A stretch of 64,000 bases of DNA from Heliocybe sulcata (taxonomy: Eukaryota > Basidiomycota > Agaricomycetes > Gloeophyllales > Gloeophyllaceae): contig ML213539.1 in the NCBI GenBank assembly GCA_004369045.1, positions 54,521-118,520 of the forward strand, read 5' to 3'. The translations under genes and the position numbers were made by a program. Positions within the stretch are counted from its first letter, which is position 1. The number at the start of each line of letters is the position of its first letter. Below are positions 11,622 through 23,100 of the stretch, in pieces. Under the pieces are notes generated by a model. It was not told the origin of the DNA, made no database searches, and saw only the letters and a program-made list of their open reading frames with translations.

Positions 11622-12561
11622 NNNNNNNNNNNNNNNNNNNNNNNNNNNNNNNNNNNNNNNNNNNNNNNNNNNNNNNNNNNNNNNNNNNNNNNNNNNNNNN
11701 NNNNNNNNNNNNNNNNNNNNNNNNNNNNNNNNNNNNNNNNNNNNNNNNNNNNNNNNNNNNNNNNNNNNNNNNNNNNNNNNNNNNNNNNNNNNNNNNNNNN
11801 NNNNNNNNNNNNNNNNNNNNNNNNNNNNNNNNNNNNNNNNNNNNNNNNNNNNNNNNNNNNNNNNNNNNNNNNNNNNNNNNNNNNNNNNNNNNNNNNNNNN
11901 NNNNNNNNNNNNNNNNNNNNNNNNNNNNNNNNNNNNNNNNNNNNNNNNNNNNNNNNNNNNNNNNNNNNNNNNNNNNNNNNNNNNNNNNNNNNNNNNNNNN
12001 NNNNNNNNNNNNNNNNNNNNNNNNNNNNNNNNNNNNNNNNNNNNNNNNNNNNNNNNNNNNNNNNNNNNNNNNNNNNNNNNNNNNNNNNNNNNNNNNNNNN
12101 NNNNNNNNNNNNNNNNNNNNNNNNNNNNNNNNNNNNNNNNNNNNNNNNNNNNNNNNNNNNNNNNNNNNNNNNNNNNNNNNNNNNNNNNNNNNNNNNNNNN
12201 NNNNNNNNNNNNNNNNNNNNNNNNNNNNNNNNNNNNNNNNNNNNNNNNNNNNNNNNNNNNNNNNNNNNNNNNNNNNNNNNNNNNNNNNNNNNNNNNNNNN
12301 NNNNNNNNNNNNNNNNNNNNNNNNNNNNNNNNNNNNNNNNNNNNNNNNNNNNNNNNNNNNNNNNNNNNNNNNNNNNNNNNNNNNNNNNNNNNNNNNNNNN
12401 NNNNNNNNNNNNNNNNNNNNNNNNNNNNNNNNNNNNNNNNNNNNNNNNNNNNNNNNNNNNNNNNNNNNNNNNNNNNNNNNNNNNNNNNNNNNNNNNNNNN
12501 NNNNNNNNNNNNNNNNNNNNNNNNNNNNNNNNNNNNNNNNNNNNNNNNNNNNNNNNNNNNN
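11622..12561. other. Assembly gap (940 N)
   Basis: A continuous run of N. Any reading frame drawn through it is meaningless. Confidence 1.
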
Positions 12562-13020
12562 GCCGCCAATGCTGTGCAGCCGGCTTCGCCGGCCTGAGCC
12601 CCCCCCAACCCACGGAACTCGGACTCAGCATTGCGCTACGTTTGAGTTTCATTCGAGATCTTATTTCATCTTCATCGTCTCGCAGCACGCACACTTAGCT
12701 TGGTACGATGTTTGCACCGGTTCCTTAGACAGCAATTTGCACGGATGTTGCGGTGGCTGAGCAGGAATTCCAAAGGCATCAGTATTTGGAAGATTATTGG
12801 AAGATTATTTAATACAATATTTGATGCGTCAAATTCAGAATACCAGACCGAAATATTACATAATACTCAAGTCATCCATCATTCCGCAAGATTAGATGAT
12901 CTAACTTGCACCGGTGCCGCTCCTGCGAGGCGAAAGCTTGCGTGTACTGTTGCCTGGAGCTACCATCTGCTTTCTTCAGAACTTGTCAAATCTATCGAGG
13001 ATCTAAAAGTCAGACAAAGA
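12562..13020. other. Intergenic after the gap
   Basis: No supported gene. A short direct repeat of TTGGAAGATTATT occurs near 12786-12810. The 3' part is the promoter region of the CCDC124-type gene. Confidence 0.4.
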
Positions 13021-14079
13021 ATGCCGCCGAACAAGGGAGGAAACGCAAAGAAAGAGGCTGGTCGAGCGAAGAAGGCGGAGAACGAGAGCAAGAAGCAGGC
13101 GGCGGCTGGAGCAGCCAAGGTTCGTCTACCTGCTCCTCATCTACAGGACTTGCTAGTCTGAACGATTTGCGGCTCTTAGGAGAAGCAAGAAGCGGAGAAG
13201 TGGCAGGACGGCGCGAAAAGCGGCAAAGGCAAGGAAGACAAGGAGGCGAAGCGCAAAGCCGAGCTCGAGCGCAAGGCAGAGAACGCGCGGCTCCTCGCAG
13301 CAGAGGAGTCTTCTGCGCCTGCGAAAGCCAAAAGCGCACCCAAAGCCGGGAAGAAGGCTGCCGCGCCCAAACCTGCTGGCCCTGGCGCGATCGCTGCGGG
13401 TGGCGGGCTCGCTGCAGCCGACTCTGGCCCGTCGAAGAAGGAGGAGCCGGAGAGCTTCTCGGCGACAGGGCTGGATAACGCGCTGGATCTTCTAGACGTG
13501 GTCACTGCGAAGATGGATAAGGCAAGCGTCGGGAGTAGAGCTGGGCAGTTGGAGCAGCATCCGGAGGTATGTGCTATACGACGCAGGGTTGGTACTGGTA
13601 CTGATGGCGTCGGCTATAGCGGCGATTCAAGGTCAGGGTACATTCGGTGAAGCCCGCTGTCTTCAGGACTGATGGTATGATGTAGGCTGCTTTCGAGGCG
13701 TACAAGGAACGGGAGCTGCCAAGTCTCAGGTCCGAGGTGCGTTTAGTCAATCGACTCATCCCTATCCGATCTCACTGCCTTACTTCCGCGTCACAGCATC
13801 CTGGACTACGCTTGCAACAATATCAGGTACACGTGCCGATCATCCACGGATTTTCAGCAGCTGACCACTGCTGTCCTAGGATCTGCTGTACAAGCAATTC
13901 CAGAAGTCTCCTGAGAATCCGTGAGTACCTCAGGGGCATCGTTGTGGTACGGGGCGCTCACAGATGATCCCAGTTTTAACCAGGTCACCATCGGCTACGA
14001 CGCAAGCAAAGAGGACAAGGTCGAGGCGCTCAAGAGGAGGAACACTGAGATTGAGAACCGCCTGCGGGAGAAGTCCTGA
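13021..14079 (+). CDS. CCDC124-family (DUF1014) ribosome-associated coiled-coil protein
   Basis: Seven exons (13021-13119, 13180-13566, 13620-13631, 13686-13736, 13797-13826, 13880-13920, 13974-14079) join to 241 residues. The N-terminus MPPNKGGNAKKEAGRAKKAE and following Lys/Glu/Ala-rich coiled coil, then ESFSATGLDNALDLLDVV, QHPERRFKAAFEAYKEREL, HPGLRLQQYQDLLYKQFQKS and PFNQVTIGYDASKEDK, match the CCDC124 family closely. Family members bind ribosomes, including inactive ones, and animal forms also act in cytokinesis. Two exons are very small (12 and 30 nt) yet encode conserved residues, which supports the splicing model. Confidence 0.93.
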
Positions 14080-14470
14080 GTCCAGCCTTAGGCTGTCACC
14101 AAGTCACGGGCGGCCTGCGCCTGTCTCGGAAGCAGGGTTCCCAGAAGGCTTTAGGAAATGCTGCACAGGATTTGCGCAGTCCTGCCGAGGTTGCGTAGGC
14201 GGGAAATCGTGGGTGGCTGTTGTTGTATCATAACCGACCCGATGTAGCAATGCTTTTCTTCTTGCTTTTCTTGAACCGTGTGCAATATATTTGGACAGCC
14301 ATACTGCAGGCTATCATGTTGTGTTCCTTCTTGTGTTCCTTCTTCCACGTACAATTGCTGTGAGGCCAAGCATTCTTCCGCCACACCCGCCACACTTCGA
14401 AGTCGATCGCCACAAGCAGCACAGCTTTGGCTGTCAACTGCAGTTATGTAAGCAGGCCTATAAGAGCACT
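14080..14470. other. Intergenic, no gene seen
   Basis: Lies between the CCDC124-type stop codon and the target duplication of the foldback element. Probably holds the 3' UTR; no other feature recognised. Confidence 0.4.
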
Positions 14471-14478
14471 TTAAGTTG
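14471..14478. repeat. 8-bp target-site duplication, left copy (TTAAGTTG)
   Basis: TTAAGTTG abuts the left end of the foldback element and is repeated exactly at 16650-16657 against its right end. Confidence 0.9.
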
Positions 14479-15473
14479 CACCTAGACGTCCCACACTTTA
14501 AGGCTTATTAGCCTGGGTCACACGCCCGCCGGTGCAGGCTAGTTAGCGTTAAACCTGCTGATTTGGCCTACCGGCGGATTTACCGGGGCCTGGTGGGGAC
14601 TTCGTAGCTACCAACTACCTGTTGTATATAGGGAGTACTGTATGCACTGACGTAGCGCCTCTGAATGGTGCCTCGGGCTAGTGTTCCATCCCCGCCACCG
14701 TCGGCATTCCCTCCCGGAAAGGCAGCCACGTGCGCGATGCAGTCCCGCCCTTCAGCGCTCAGCTTCGGCGTCGAGCTGTACCTATAATATCATCACGCTC
14801 GTTAGTTTCAATGGCAGGGTATTTTAATAGTTGTCTATGGTCGACTCCGGTGCTTCCGCAGCGTTGCTGCTTTGCCGGCAGTGCCGGCATAACCCGGTAT
14901 GGGCTGTGGGAAAAACATATGGATATGGAAAATGGTGGTAGAATGGCTCCTAGAAAATCGCAACAATGTCCAATAAATAGGAGGATACTTAGAGAGACTT
15001 TTGGTATATGCCTGTATACATTTGCAGCCCAATATCTCTCCAAGATTCCTACACCTTCCAGAATAAGTTTATCTTCATCCTCAGCTGCAGTAATAGTGAA
15101 TCGAAATTTGCGTCCCTCAGAAACATCCTGAACCGCTGATACTCTGTATTAACCATATTCTAACGCATCTCTACAGGTTTAATTAGTACCGCTGAGAATT
15201 ATATCCACTGCATCCCCAGATACCACCTCTGTATGGTACCCCTCCTGCTACTTATGCACGCACAAGGGGGTGTTATTTAAACAATATAACACTGGATACA
15301 GCATTCCCAGTTATATATAAGCCTTTGTTGGCCATCAAAATACTCCTGGGATATCCCCACGCTTCAATATGATACATGCCACTCATAGTGCCTATCACAG
15401 GTACACCTCCTGCCATAGGGATGGACCCACTGGGTTTGGTGGCATAAAAATATGGTACAATATTCTCATTTTA
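14479..15473 (+). repeat. Left arm of foldback element
   Basis: 995 bp, exact reverse complement of 15655-16649 wherever compared. The first mismatch at the inner edge is at 15474. Confidence 0.93.
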
Positions 15474-15654
15474 ACCATAGTTTATGCTCATAACTTGTCC
15501 GGTGAAATACCAGCCGTTGGTTGTACTGCTATGGCGATCGGCTGCCCTTATGGGATGGAGCTTAAATGCAGTACTCTGGAACACACTACCGGTACATGCT
15601 GGCACCAATAAAGAAAAATAACATCTGGGGCAAGTTATCATTATTGAGTATACA

Positions 15655-16649
15655 TAAAATGAGAATATTGTACCATATTTTTATGCCACCAAACCCAGTG
15701 GGTCCATCCCTATGGCAGGAGGTGTACCTGTGATAGGCACTATGAGTGGCATGTATCATATTGAAGCGTGGGGATATCCCAGGAGTATTTTGATGGCCAA
15801 CAAAGGCTTATATATAACTGGGAATGCTGTATCCAGTGTTATATTGTTTAAATAACACCCCCTTGTGCGTGCATAAGTAGCAGGAGGGGTACCATACAGA
15901 GGTGGTATCTGGGGATGCAGTGGATATAATTCTCAGCGGTACTAATTAAACCTGTAGAGATGCGTTAGAATATGGTTAATACAGAGTATCAGCGGTTCAG
16001 GATGTTTCTGAGGGACGCAAATTTCGATTCACTATTACTGCAGCTGAGGATGAAGATAAACTTATTCTGGAAGGTGTAGGAATCTTGGAGAGATATTGGG
16101 CTGCAAATGTATACAGGCATATACCAAAAGTCTCTCTAAGTATCCTCCTATTTATTGGACATTGTTGCGATTTTCTAGGAGCCATTCTACCACCATTTTC
16201 CATATCCATATGTTTTTCCCACAGCCCATACCGGGTTATGCCGGCACTGCCGGCAAAGCAGCAACGCTGCGGAAGCACCGGAGTCGACCATAGACAACTA
16301 TTAAAATACCCTGCCATTGAAACTAACGAGCGTGATGATATTATAGGTACAGCTCGACGCCGAAGCTGAGCGCTGAAGGGCGGGACTGCATCGCGCACGT
16401 GGCTGCCTTTCCGGGAGGGAATGCCGACGGTGGCGGGGATGGAACACTAGCCCGAGGCACCATTCAGAGGCGCTACGTCAGTGCATACAGTACTCCCTAT
16501 ATACAACAGGTAGTTGGTAGCTACGAAGTCCCCACCAGGCCCCGGTAAATCCGCCGGTAGGCCAAATCAGCAGGTTTAACGCTAACTAGCCTGCACCGGC
16601 GGGCGTGTGACCCAGGCTAATAAGCCTTAAAGTGTGGGACGTCTAGGTG
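15655..16649 (-). repeat. Right arm of foldback element
   Basis: 995 bp, mirror image of the left arm; ends with TCTAGGTG followed by the target duplication. Confidence 0.93.
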
Positions 16650-16657
16650 TTAAGTTG
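16650..16657. repeat. 8-bp target-site duplication, right copy (TTAAGTTG)
   Basis: Identical to 14471-14478. The insertion lies only about 50 bp upstream of the calcipressin start codon, so the element replaces or separates the native upstream region of that gene. Confidence 0.9.
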
Positions 16658-16707
16658 TCCCACTCCACCACCAACTAAGCCTACAACTTCCTCCTCGCTT
16701 CAGCATA

Positions 16708-17548
16708 ATGACTTCAGGAATGTCCATCCGCATCCCCTCGCCGCCTTCCCCGCCGTCGCTGGAATCGTCGAGCTCGCGCTCCCCGTCGCCAAGCCCCAAC
16801 TCGCGCAGGACGAATACGCTGATTGTTACCCAACTTCCCCCCGCATTCTTCCATCCGATGGTCCTTAACACTCTGCGGGAACACTTTGCATCGTACGGCG
16901 AGATACACTCCTGGGCACCTATACGGGCGTTTGCGCGAGCGATCCTCGTCTATTACCGAGAGGATGACGCCGAGCAGGCCAAGTTAGAATGCGATGGTCT
17001 CGTAATTGAGGCCACGAAAGACAGGTGCGAATTGACATGTTATATGGAGCTGAACTTCTTAGCTGACATCTCTTGCGCCACACAGTCCAGAAACAGTGCT
17101 ACGGGTCTTCCGAGGAGACCCTATCCCACTTTCGCCCTTGTCCCCTTCAGCAAGCCAGGACGATACGACGTACCTCAAACCGCCGCCACTCGAAAAGAAC
17201 TTCCTCATCTCGCCACCAGGCTCCCCTCCAGTCGGTTGGGAACCACTTAAAGAAGAGCCACCTAACTCTGCTCCCCTCGCAGACGACCTTGTCGCTGCAC
17301 TGAAGAAACTACAGGTCCGGGAGAAGCGGTCGAGCATCGAGGTGCTCATCGAGCCCGAGGAATCTGGTGTGGGTGTGTACGTCGAGGACTGCTCTGGGGA
17401 CGAGGAAGAGGAGGAGATAGACGCGGAGGAGGATTGGGCATATGGAGAGACCGCCCCGTCTAGGGTGAAGTGGAAGCCGGTGCCGACCTCTCGCCCACAG
17501 ATGGGTCAGACTGCGAGGCCTCCCATGGCGGGGGTGGTTATGTCCTAA
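16708..17548 (+). CDS. RCN1: Calcipressin (regulator of calcineurin)
   Basis: Exons 16708-17024 and 17086-17548 give 259 residues. After a Ser/Pro-rich start comes an RRM-like domain (TNTLIVTQLPPAFF, LREHFASYGEIHSWAPI, RAILVYYREDDAEQAK, about residues 35-105), then ETVLRVFRGDPIP and the signature NFLISPPGSPPVGWEP, followed by LADDLVAALKKLQV and an acidic tail. Calcipressins bind and modulate the Ca2+/calmodulin phosphatase calcineurin through the ISPPxSPP and later motifs. All hallmark motifs are present, so it should be functional. The foldback transposon ends about 50 bp before the start codon, which may alter its expression. The symbol follows the yeast gene. Confidence 0.93.
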
Positions 17549-19376
17549 GCATGACCTTTCATGGAGATAATGCCCTGGGGTTTCTGCGTTGAAGTCGAAT
17601 TGACGCATGCCAGAGATGGATGGCTTACTTTCATGACCTATACTTTCTGTCCAGTTTGTAGCATGAGATATGGACTCAACCATGGGTGTACTTCTAGCAT
17701 CGACCTTAGCCGGTAGAATACCAGTACCTGTAGAGCGTTCTAACTAGTATCATAACCTCTTTCCGGACTATGGGTCGAGCATGTGCGATATCCAAGTGAG
17801 GCCGATATAAAGCTACATGGTAAACTGAAGGACTCCAATGTCGTGGCGTTCTTCCTGATATCGGCCGAATTGGAAGATATACCCGGGAAGACAATTTCCT
17901 GGAGAGATTCCGCTTGTCTGAGTGCATGGGCAAGCAGGTGGGTCAAGACCGCATGTGGCAGATCGACCCGAGTTCCTGTGTGGCGGTGGCACGATGAAGT
18001 GAGATGGTCACGTCACGTTATGCGTTATTGTGGCAGGACGCCAAAATTTTCTTCCTGCTTTGCGACCGACGTCCTACCAATTTGCACTTAGCAGCACGAT
18101 CCTTGTTTTAATCACCTGCGACTAAACCGGATACGTGCGATACTTTCTATCAGATGCAGTAACCCTCCTTGAAAGTATCGTGGTGCATGATGTGCCTCGC
18201 TCGTCACCAGACAGCTGCGTCTTATGTGAGTTCACCAGTTTGTCGCCCTTTCCTTTCCTTTTACTACTGGATGATAACGTTCAGACCTGTTCCGAGCCTT
18301 GCAAGGCGGAGGAGACATTTTATATTGCCTTTTCTTTCTCTGATTTTGTACATTAATTCTGCCATTCTTTCTGTCGTGTATGCTGACGCGTCCTGTAGGT
18401 GGGTAGTATACCGGACTACTAGGCGTCCTGCTGCGCCTGCGGCACCTTTCGTGCCCGCCGCCACTCTGATGTCGACTGCACCTAGTGATCCTGTTGGACC
18501 TGTTCAACGTACTCTTAGTCACTCAACTCTTGTGACTGGAACCTTTCAAGGACTATTGCCATGTTGAAGCATCCATCTGCTATAAGTGCACCGCCTTACG
18601 GCCGTTCTTGCCCTCCGAGCCTGCGCTTGGCTTGTCTCATTATCTTCTGCGATAAGTCTATATTACTGATCCCAGGATTTCGCGTTGTCCTCGGGTTGAC
18701 GACATCTCGGACCTCGCTGGTTATCATGACTCACGACATCCATCCCACTGCATGTCGGAACGCGACGGCCGCCCACACTTATTTCTTAGCAACTCGAACA
18801 AGGAGCTACAAGCATTCGCGAAATCCTTGAATGTTCGCTTGGATGTGAGCGGCATGGCTGTACGTAAGCTTCTGCTTCCTTTTTGCACATTCTCTCATCT
18901 CCTGTGAGATGATCGATGCCTCGGACCAGTTCTGAGATCTGAGCCTTGATGGCCGAGGAGACATCTCATAGTGCCTTTTCATTCCGGTCATTCATGGCTT
19001 CTACTTCTTCTCTTCTCTAGATACAGCGTTAACTGGAATAAAGTAGGCAGGTACATGCAGGCCGCTGACAGGTCGTTTGACGTCGGAAAGCGCAGACTCT
19101 CCGTCGTCAGTGGTCTTGTCTCTCCTGCTAGGTGCGTCTCCAGGTCATATTTCCGATGGTACTCCGTCTGTCAATGATATACGGCACTATAACAAGGCCA
19201 CGTACTTCGACATCGTCATTGGCAAAGACAGAAATGCGGGCGAGCGTGGCCGTCTTTTCTCTGCGACTGAGGAGAAACTATGATGAGCATATGTTCAAAC
19301 CTTGAAGACGAGCAGTTCTACGATATATCTGACACGGAACTGTCTCTCCAGGACTATGGAGCTCAATGTCCGGGAG
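17549..19376. other. Unassigned region with coding-like fragments
   Basis: No complete gene could be built. Between 18675 and 18860 (plus) a frame reads DDISDLAGYHDSRHPS and RPHLFLSNSNKELQAFAKSL, which looks protein-like and ends near a plausible donor; another fragment at 19190-19283 reads NDIRHYNKATYFDIVIGKD before a stop. They may be exons of an unrecognised or decayed plus-strand gene. No domain was recognised. Confidence 0.3.
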
Positions 19377-20220
19377 CCCGTGGCAAAGAGGAATGCTTCG
19401 GAACTCTAGCGACCAGATGTTCCTCAGTCTCTACCTGGCTGACAAGATGGTCCGTGCACACCAGGCGCACCGCCCAAATAGGAAATAGGCGCGAAACCCG
19501 CCGACCGTCCAGCGCGTTCTGACAGGCGGCTGACGATGACATAAGCTGTCACCCGCCTGTCAGCCCCGCCGCGTCGGTCTATATAAAGCGTGGTTCGTCG
19601 TCCTCAACCACCAGCGCGACTTGTCCTCCACCTTTGCCTCCTCAGCTCCCTCTCAGCTTCACTTCTTCATCCATTGATCTCTCGTACTGACTTTGGCTAT
19701 AGGTGTTGGGTCTTGTTGAGGCTGAGGTAGGTGGGTGTTGGAGGATACGCTGCTGATCTTTTTTCCCCCGTCTTTTGTGTCTAGCTTTTCTAGCTCCCGC
19801 TTCAGGATTTCAGCACGATGCACTGTTAGTCACGCCACATGGTATGTTCATATCCTCTCGCCAACAACCCCAGCCTCACCTCGACACCCAGCGCGCCGGC
19901 CTACCTTCCGTTAACAGGGCAGCCCACAAGGGTGATAGGCTCTACGCCGACGTACTACCCTGCGACAGGGGCAGCCTGCAAAACCTCCATTGGCGGCTCC
20001 CGGCTCCTTGCAGAAGCGGATTGCATCTGCGAGCAGACGGCCCGTGATGTAAGTGGGGGTGGGTGACAATCGCTACCACCCAAGCGCGGTGTGGTGTGCC
20101 GCTTCGGCGGAGCAAGGGCTCGGACAGTCAAGGTGAGTTGCGTCGTGGTATCCTGGGTGAGGGTGGTCGCTGATGATGGTGTTATTAGATGTCCCCTCAA
20201 GCGCAAGCGGGCCCGTGAGT
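19377..20220 (+). repeat. Duplicated gene-like unit, copy B
   Basis: Plus-strand counterpart of copy A (4386-5236, minus). It shares the TATA box, CT-rich leader, the 75-codon frame (19839-20066), and intron-like segments including one whose donor is GTGAGTA after GGGCCC and whose branch site CTAAC is kept in both copies (near 20250). Similarity fades in the next exon-like block after about 20280. The product is unknown. The two copies are about 14 kb apart in opposite orientation, with the gag-like ORF, gap and foldback element between them. Confidence 0.6.
19580..19587 (+). promoter_or_regulatory. TATA box of copy B
   Basis: TATATAAA preceded by a GC-rich stretch and followed by a C/T-rich leader, as in copy A. 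Confidence 0.55.
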
Positions 20221-20370
20221 AGTCCTATATTGCCTGCATATAAACAATATACTAACTCGCCTATACATTGTTCCCAGGGGGTTTCGAGCATTGCTCCAAT
20301 CCTTCAACGATACACAAAACTCCAGGGAGCGGTGCGTCGCGAGTCTGATCCTATTTCAGCTATCGCTAGG

Positions 20371-20406
20371 GAGCCTTCGCTCCCTTCGGGTCAGCAGCGA
20401 AGGCTC
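20371..20406. other. Stem-loop, 11-bp perfect stem
   Basis: GAGCCTTCGCT (20371-20381) pairs with AGCGAAGGCTC (20396-20406) across a 14-nt loop. It lies downstream of copy B and could be a 3' end structure or a fragment of a small element. Confidence 0.5.
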
Positions 20407-20976
20407 TCCTAATCATTAATCAGCGAGAGGGCTCCGTTGTCGCTGGTGTACGCTGGTGTTCTTGCACATCCCAGGATGGTGCAGTCTCCTGCTGTCCCAG
20501 TGCATCGAAGTCGTCCTGCAATATCACGTACGCGTAGAATAGAACTATGTATTCTTTTAACCTGCGCATATGACCACGGCTAGCAAGAACATACTCTGCA
20601 ATGGTTATATAGCGCTCCCCGACCACTGTCGGGTGGCGTCAGTTAAGCACGTGACCTTGACTCATGCGCACGTGATATCTTGTTTTGTCACAAGTCGCGA
20701 GGTCTATGGCATAGTATTCTTGCAAACTCCAACTTTGTAGTTGGTGGCTAGCACCTCGCCACACACCATGGCGGCTAGACATATACACTTTATACATTGA
20801 TTGCACGATATTACATTGAAACCTATGGAAATATGACAACAATCTCGCACATGATTATAGAAACGTACGAATATAGAAGTACACTTGACGAGAGCCGTAT
20901 GGCGATCCAGATAGAAAGTATCGTACACCTATACCACAAGAAATTCAAATACGGAAACAGTAGCTTGTGATCACGA
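20407..20976. other. Intergenic, no gene seen
   Basis: AT-richer sequence between copy B and the 3' end of the PP2C gene. No exon chain recognised. Confidence 0.4.
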
Positions 20977-22495
20977 TTAGAGGGTCTGCACGATGATAGA
21001 AGTATCGTCGATCCAAGGCGAGTCCATATCCAAGGTCAGCACCTTGGACACCTTCAGGGTGCAGCGGTCGCCGATGACATATCGCAGCAAGCGCAGGGCC
21101 AGGTTCGGGTATCCTCCCGACGCGTTATTGCTGCCAAGATCGCGCTCCCATAGCTCCTCGATGCGCTCCCTCGTATGACCGTCACACAGATCGTTGAGGC
21201 CATCTGAGCACAATACCAGGTATACAGTATCCCTCGCAGGCGACTTGAGCTTGCGGTGGACAACATCCGCTTGCGAGGAGATATAAGGCGGGGTGCGGTT
21301 CCGGACAAGGAATTCCTCCCAAGGCGACGTGTCGTGAAAGCCAGGGTAGAGGTTATATAGGATGCGACGGGTGAATTCGGGGGGCTGTTTGAATGGCGCA
21401 TCGCCGATACCTAGTCGATGAAGCGCGATTCAGCATGAGAAAGGGTTTCATGAGGAGTCCACGCACATCTGAAGGGCGCTATCGCGCCGAGAACACGGCC
21501 GTCAACGACGCACCCCGACTCTCCAGGGTGTTCACGACGCACACGCGCGACTTCCTTCTCATTGTCGCCGTTATGATTGTCAGTCAGAAGCTCGGCTGAC
21601 CAGCGACCTGACATATTCTTCGAAACGAGAACTAGATCCTAATGTCAGCCGTGCAGTCACTCCATGATACGAGGCCGCACTCACTTGCTTGACAGTCACC
21701 GAGATTAGCCACCCATAGATTCTCGTGTCTCGGATCGACCAACGCGACAAGGGCTGTTGTTCCATACATACACAACCGCGCCTTGTCATAGTTGGAACTT
21801 CCAGGTGGTCCCCTGTGGTCGTTTATGATCCTCCGTATATCCTCGTCCGGGACATCTGATAAGGACGCTAATCCTCCAGGAAACAGCTTGAGCACGTCAG
21901 ACGCTATTGCATCATCGAAAGAGCGGATGGAACGGGAAAGGATCTGCGAGACCTCTTCTGGGGAGAGAGACGACGATCCTCTCTGCTTTACAGCATCTCT
22001 GAGGAAGTCACGGACGATGATAGGAAGATGATGGCGCGTGTGCTCGACAGTCGCCACGCCGAGATGTCCTAAGGGAAGGTAAGCCACAGGATAGCTGCTA
22101 TTTCAATGGACGCGCTCACCGTCGAACACACCGGTCAAAGTCCAAGTCTGACCGTGAATATCCAGGTGCTGCACGACGTACCGGTCCTGGGTGCTATACG
22201 ACGGACACGGCTGGAAATTCAAGCTATCCGCCTTCCACCCTCGCTGCGAATCGAAACCTGTCGTCTGCGGCTTGGCGAGCAAAGCCAGCTCCTTCCCGAT
22301 TTGCTCCTCCGTCAATGGCTGGAATTTGCGCGGCCACGGTCCGTCCTCAGGCCCACACCGCTGCCCAGGAATATCATAGTCATACGCCAAGTTGTCCGGT
22401 TCCTTCTCCTTGCAATTAGTCGGCGGCACGAAGCTCTGACCAAGAAACGTCGTCTGCAGCTTCTTCTCCGCGCTAGCGATTATCGCAGCAGCCAT
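20977..22495 (-). CDS. PP2C-family protein phosphatase (pyruvate dehydrogenase phosphatase-like)
   Basis: Minus-strand exons 22495-22120, 22068-21685, 21631-21467 and 21410-20977 give 452 residues. PP2C landmarks in order: STQDRY, GVFDGHLG (metal-binding Asp), YGTTALVALVDPRHENLW, VANLGDCQA, LTDNHNGDNEKE with REHPGE, RVLGAIAPFRCIGDAPFK, LVLCSDGLND and DDTSIIV. The NHNGxNxxE...HPGE spacing is typical of the mitochondrial pyruvate dehydrogenase phosphatase branch. It would remove phosphate from Ser/Thr, probably in mitochondria; an obvious targeting peptide was not verified. The start at 22495 is the first ATG of the frame. The usual Glu of the first PP2C motif appears as Gln (TQD), worth noting but not necessarily inactivating. 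Confidence 0.88.
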
Positions 22496-23100
22496 GGCGG
22501 AGCTCGAGTCCAGTCGCAGGGAAAGTTCGCCCAGAGTCAAGGTACAAAGAAGCTGGCGCTATACGTCCCGAGCATGCACTTCGTCAGCATAAGTCCAGCA
22601 AAGGATCCGAGCACTGGCAGGCGTGCGCGTCCTTTTCGCGACGTCAATGGGGAAACGGGCGTTTCGCTTGCCGCCATGCATCAGCAGATGCGACACGTTG
22701 CATGACGCCGAGTGGAAGATCCGAGCAGGAGTAATATTGCTATCACCATCATGCTCTTTGCCGACAGACATTTCACGGATATTTCGAGCGTAGTGGGAAA
22801 TGGATGAGAGAATGCGGCGTCAGTGGTCTGGATCCTTCCGTGTGGCTCAATAGACTCGATCTAGTCTAACTCAAGATGAAGTCAAACCCAACTCTGTATT
22901 TGTCTGATAAACAGCACTGGCATTGAATAGTATCGCTACATTGAGGAGCGTGAAATTAATGATACACTAGTGGCGTCGCAGAATGCGTATGGTATCAGCG
23001 ATAAGAGCAAAGAAAGTCATGAAAAGCGAGCGAAATGATCTATGCTATACGCATGGTCCATGCAATCCAATCCAAGAAAAAAGTATCCCAATGAGCACAA
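22496..23100. other. Intergenic, no gene seen
   Basis: Contains the upstream region of the PP2C gene and the 3' flank of the membrane protein gene. No exon supported. Confidence 0.4.

Larger units (their letters stand above)
14479..16649. mobile_element. Foldback DNA transposon: 995-bp inverted arms around a 181-bp core
   Basis: The element begins CACCTAGACGTCCCACAC and ends with its exact complement. Positions x and 31128-x are complementary from 14479 to 15473 (mirror 15655-16649). I compared several stretches directly and the two 133-codon frames (14730-15131 and 15997-16398) translate identically; no mismatch was found in the arms. The core 15474-15654 is not inverted. Eight-base target duplications flank it. 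An 8-bp duplication fits hAT or KDZ (Kyakuja-Dileera-Zisupton) superfamilies, both common in Agaricomycetes; the family is not proven. No transposase is present, so it would need a partner element to move. The frames inside the arms are probably incidental. Confidence 0.93.

Noticed and set aside
11387-12760. Long open frames across the N gap
   Set aside because: Unknown bases cannot hold stops, so these frames are artefacts.
13176-13505. 109-codon minus-strand frames inside the CCDC124-type gene
   Set aside because: Antisense shadows of the Lys/Glu/Ala-rich coiled coil.
14730-15131. 133-codon frame in the left foldback arm, repeated identically at 15997-16398 on the minus strand
   Set aside because: It is identical only because the arms are identical, overlaps other open frames and has no recognisable domain; treated as incidental.
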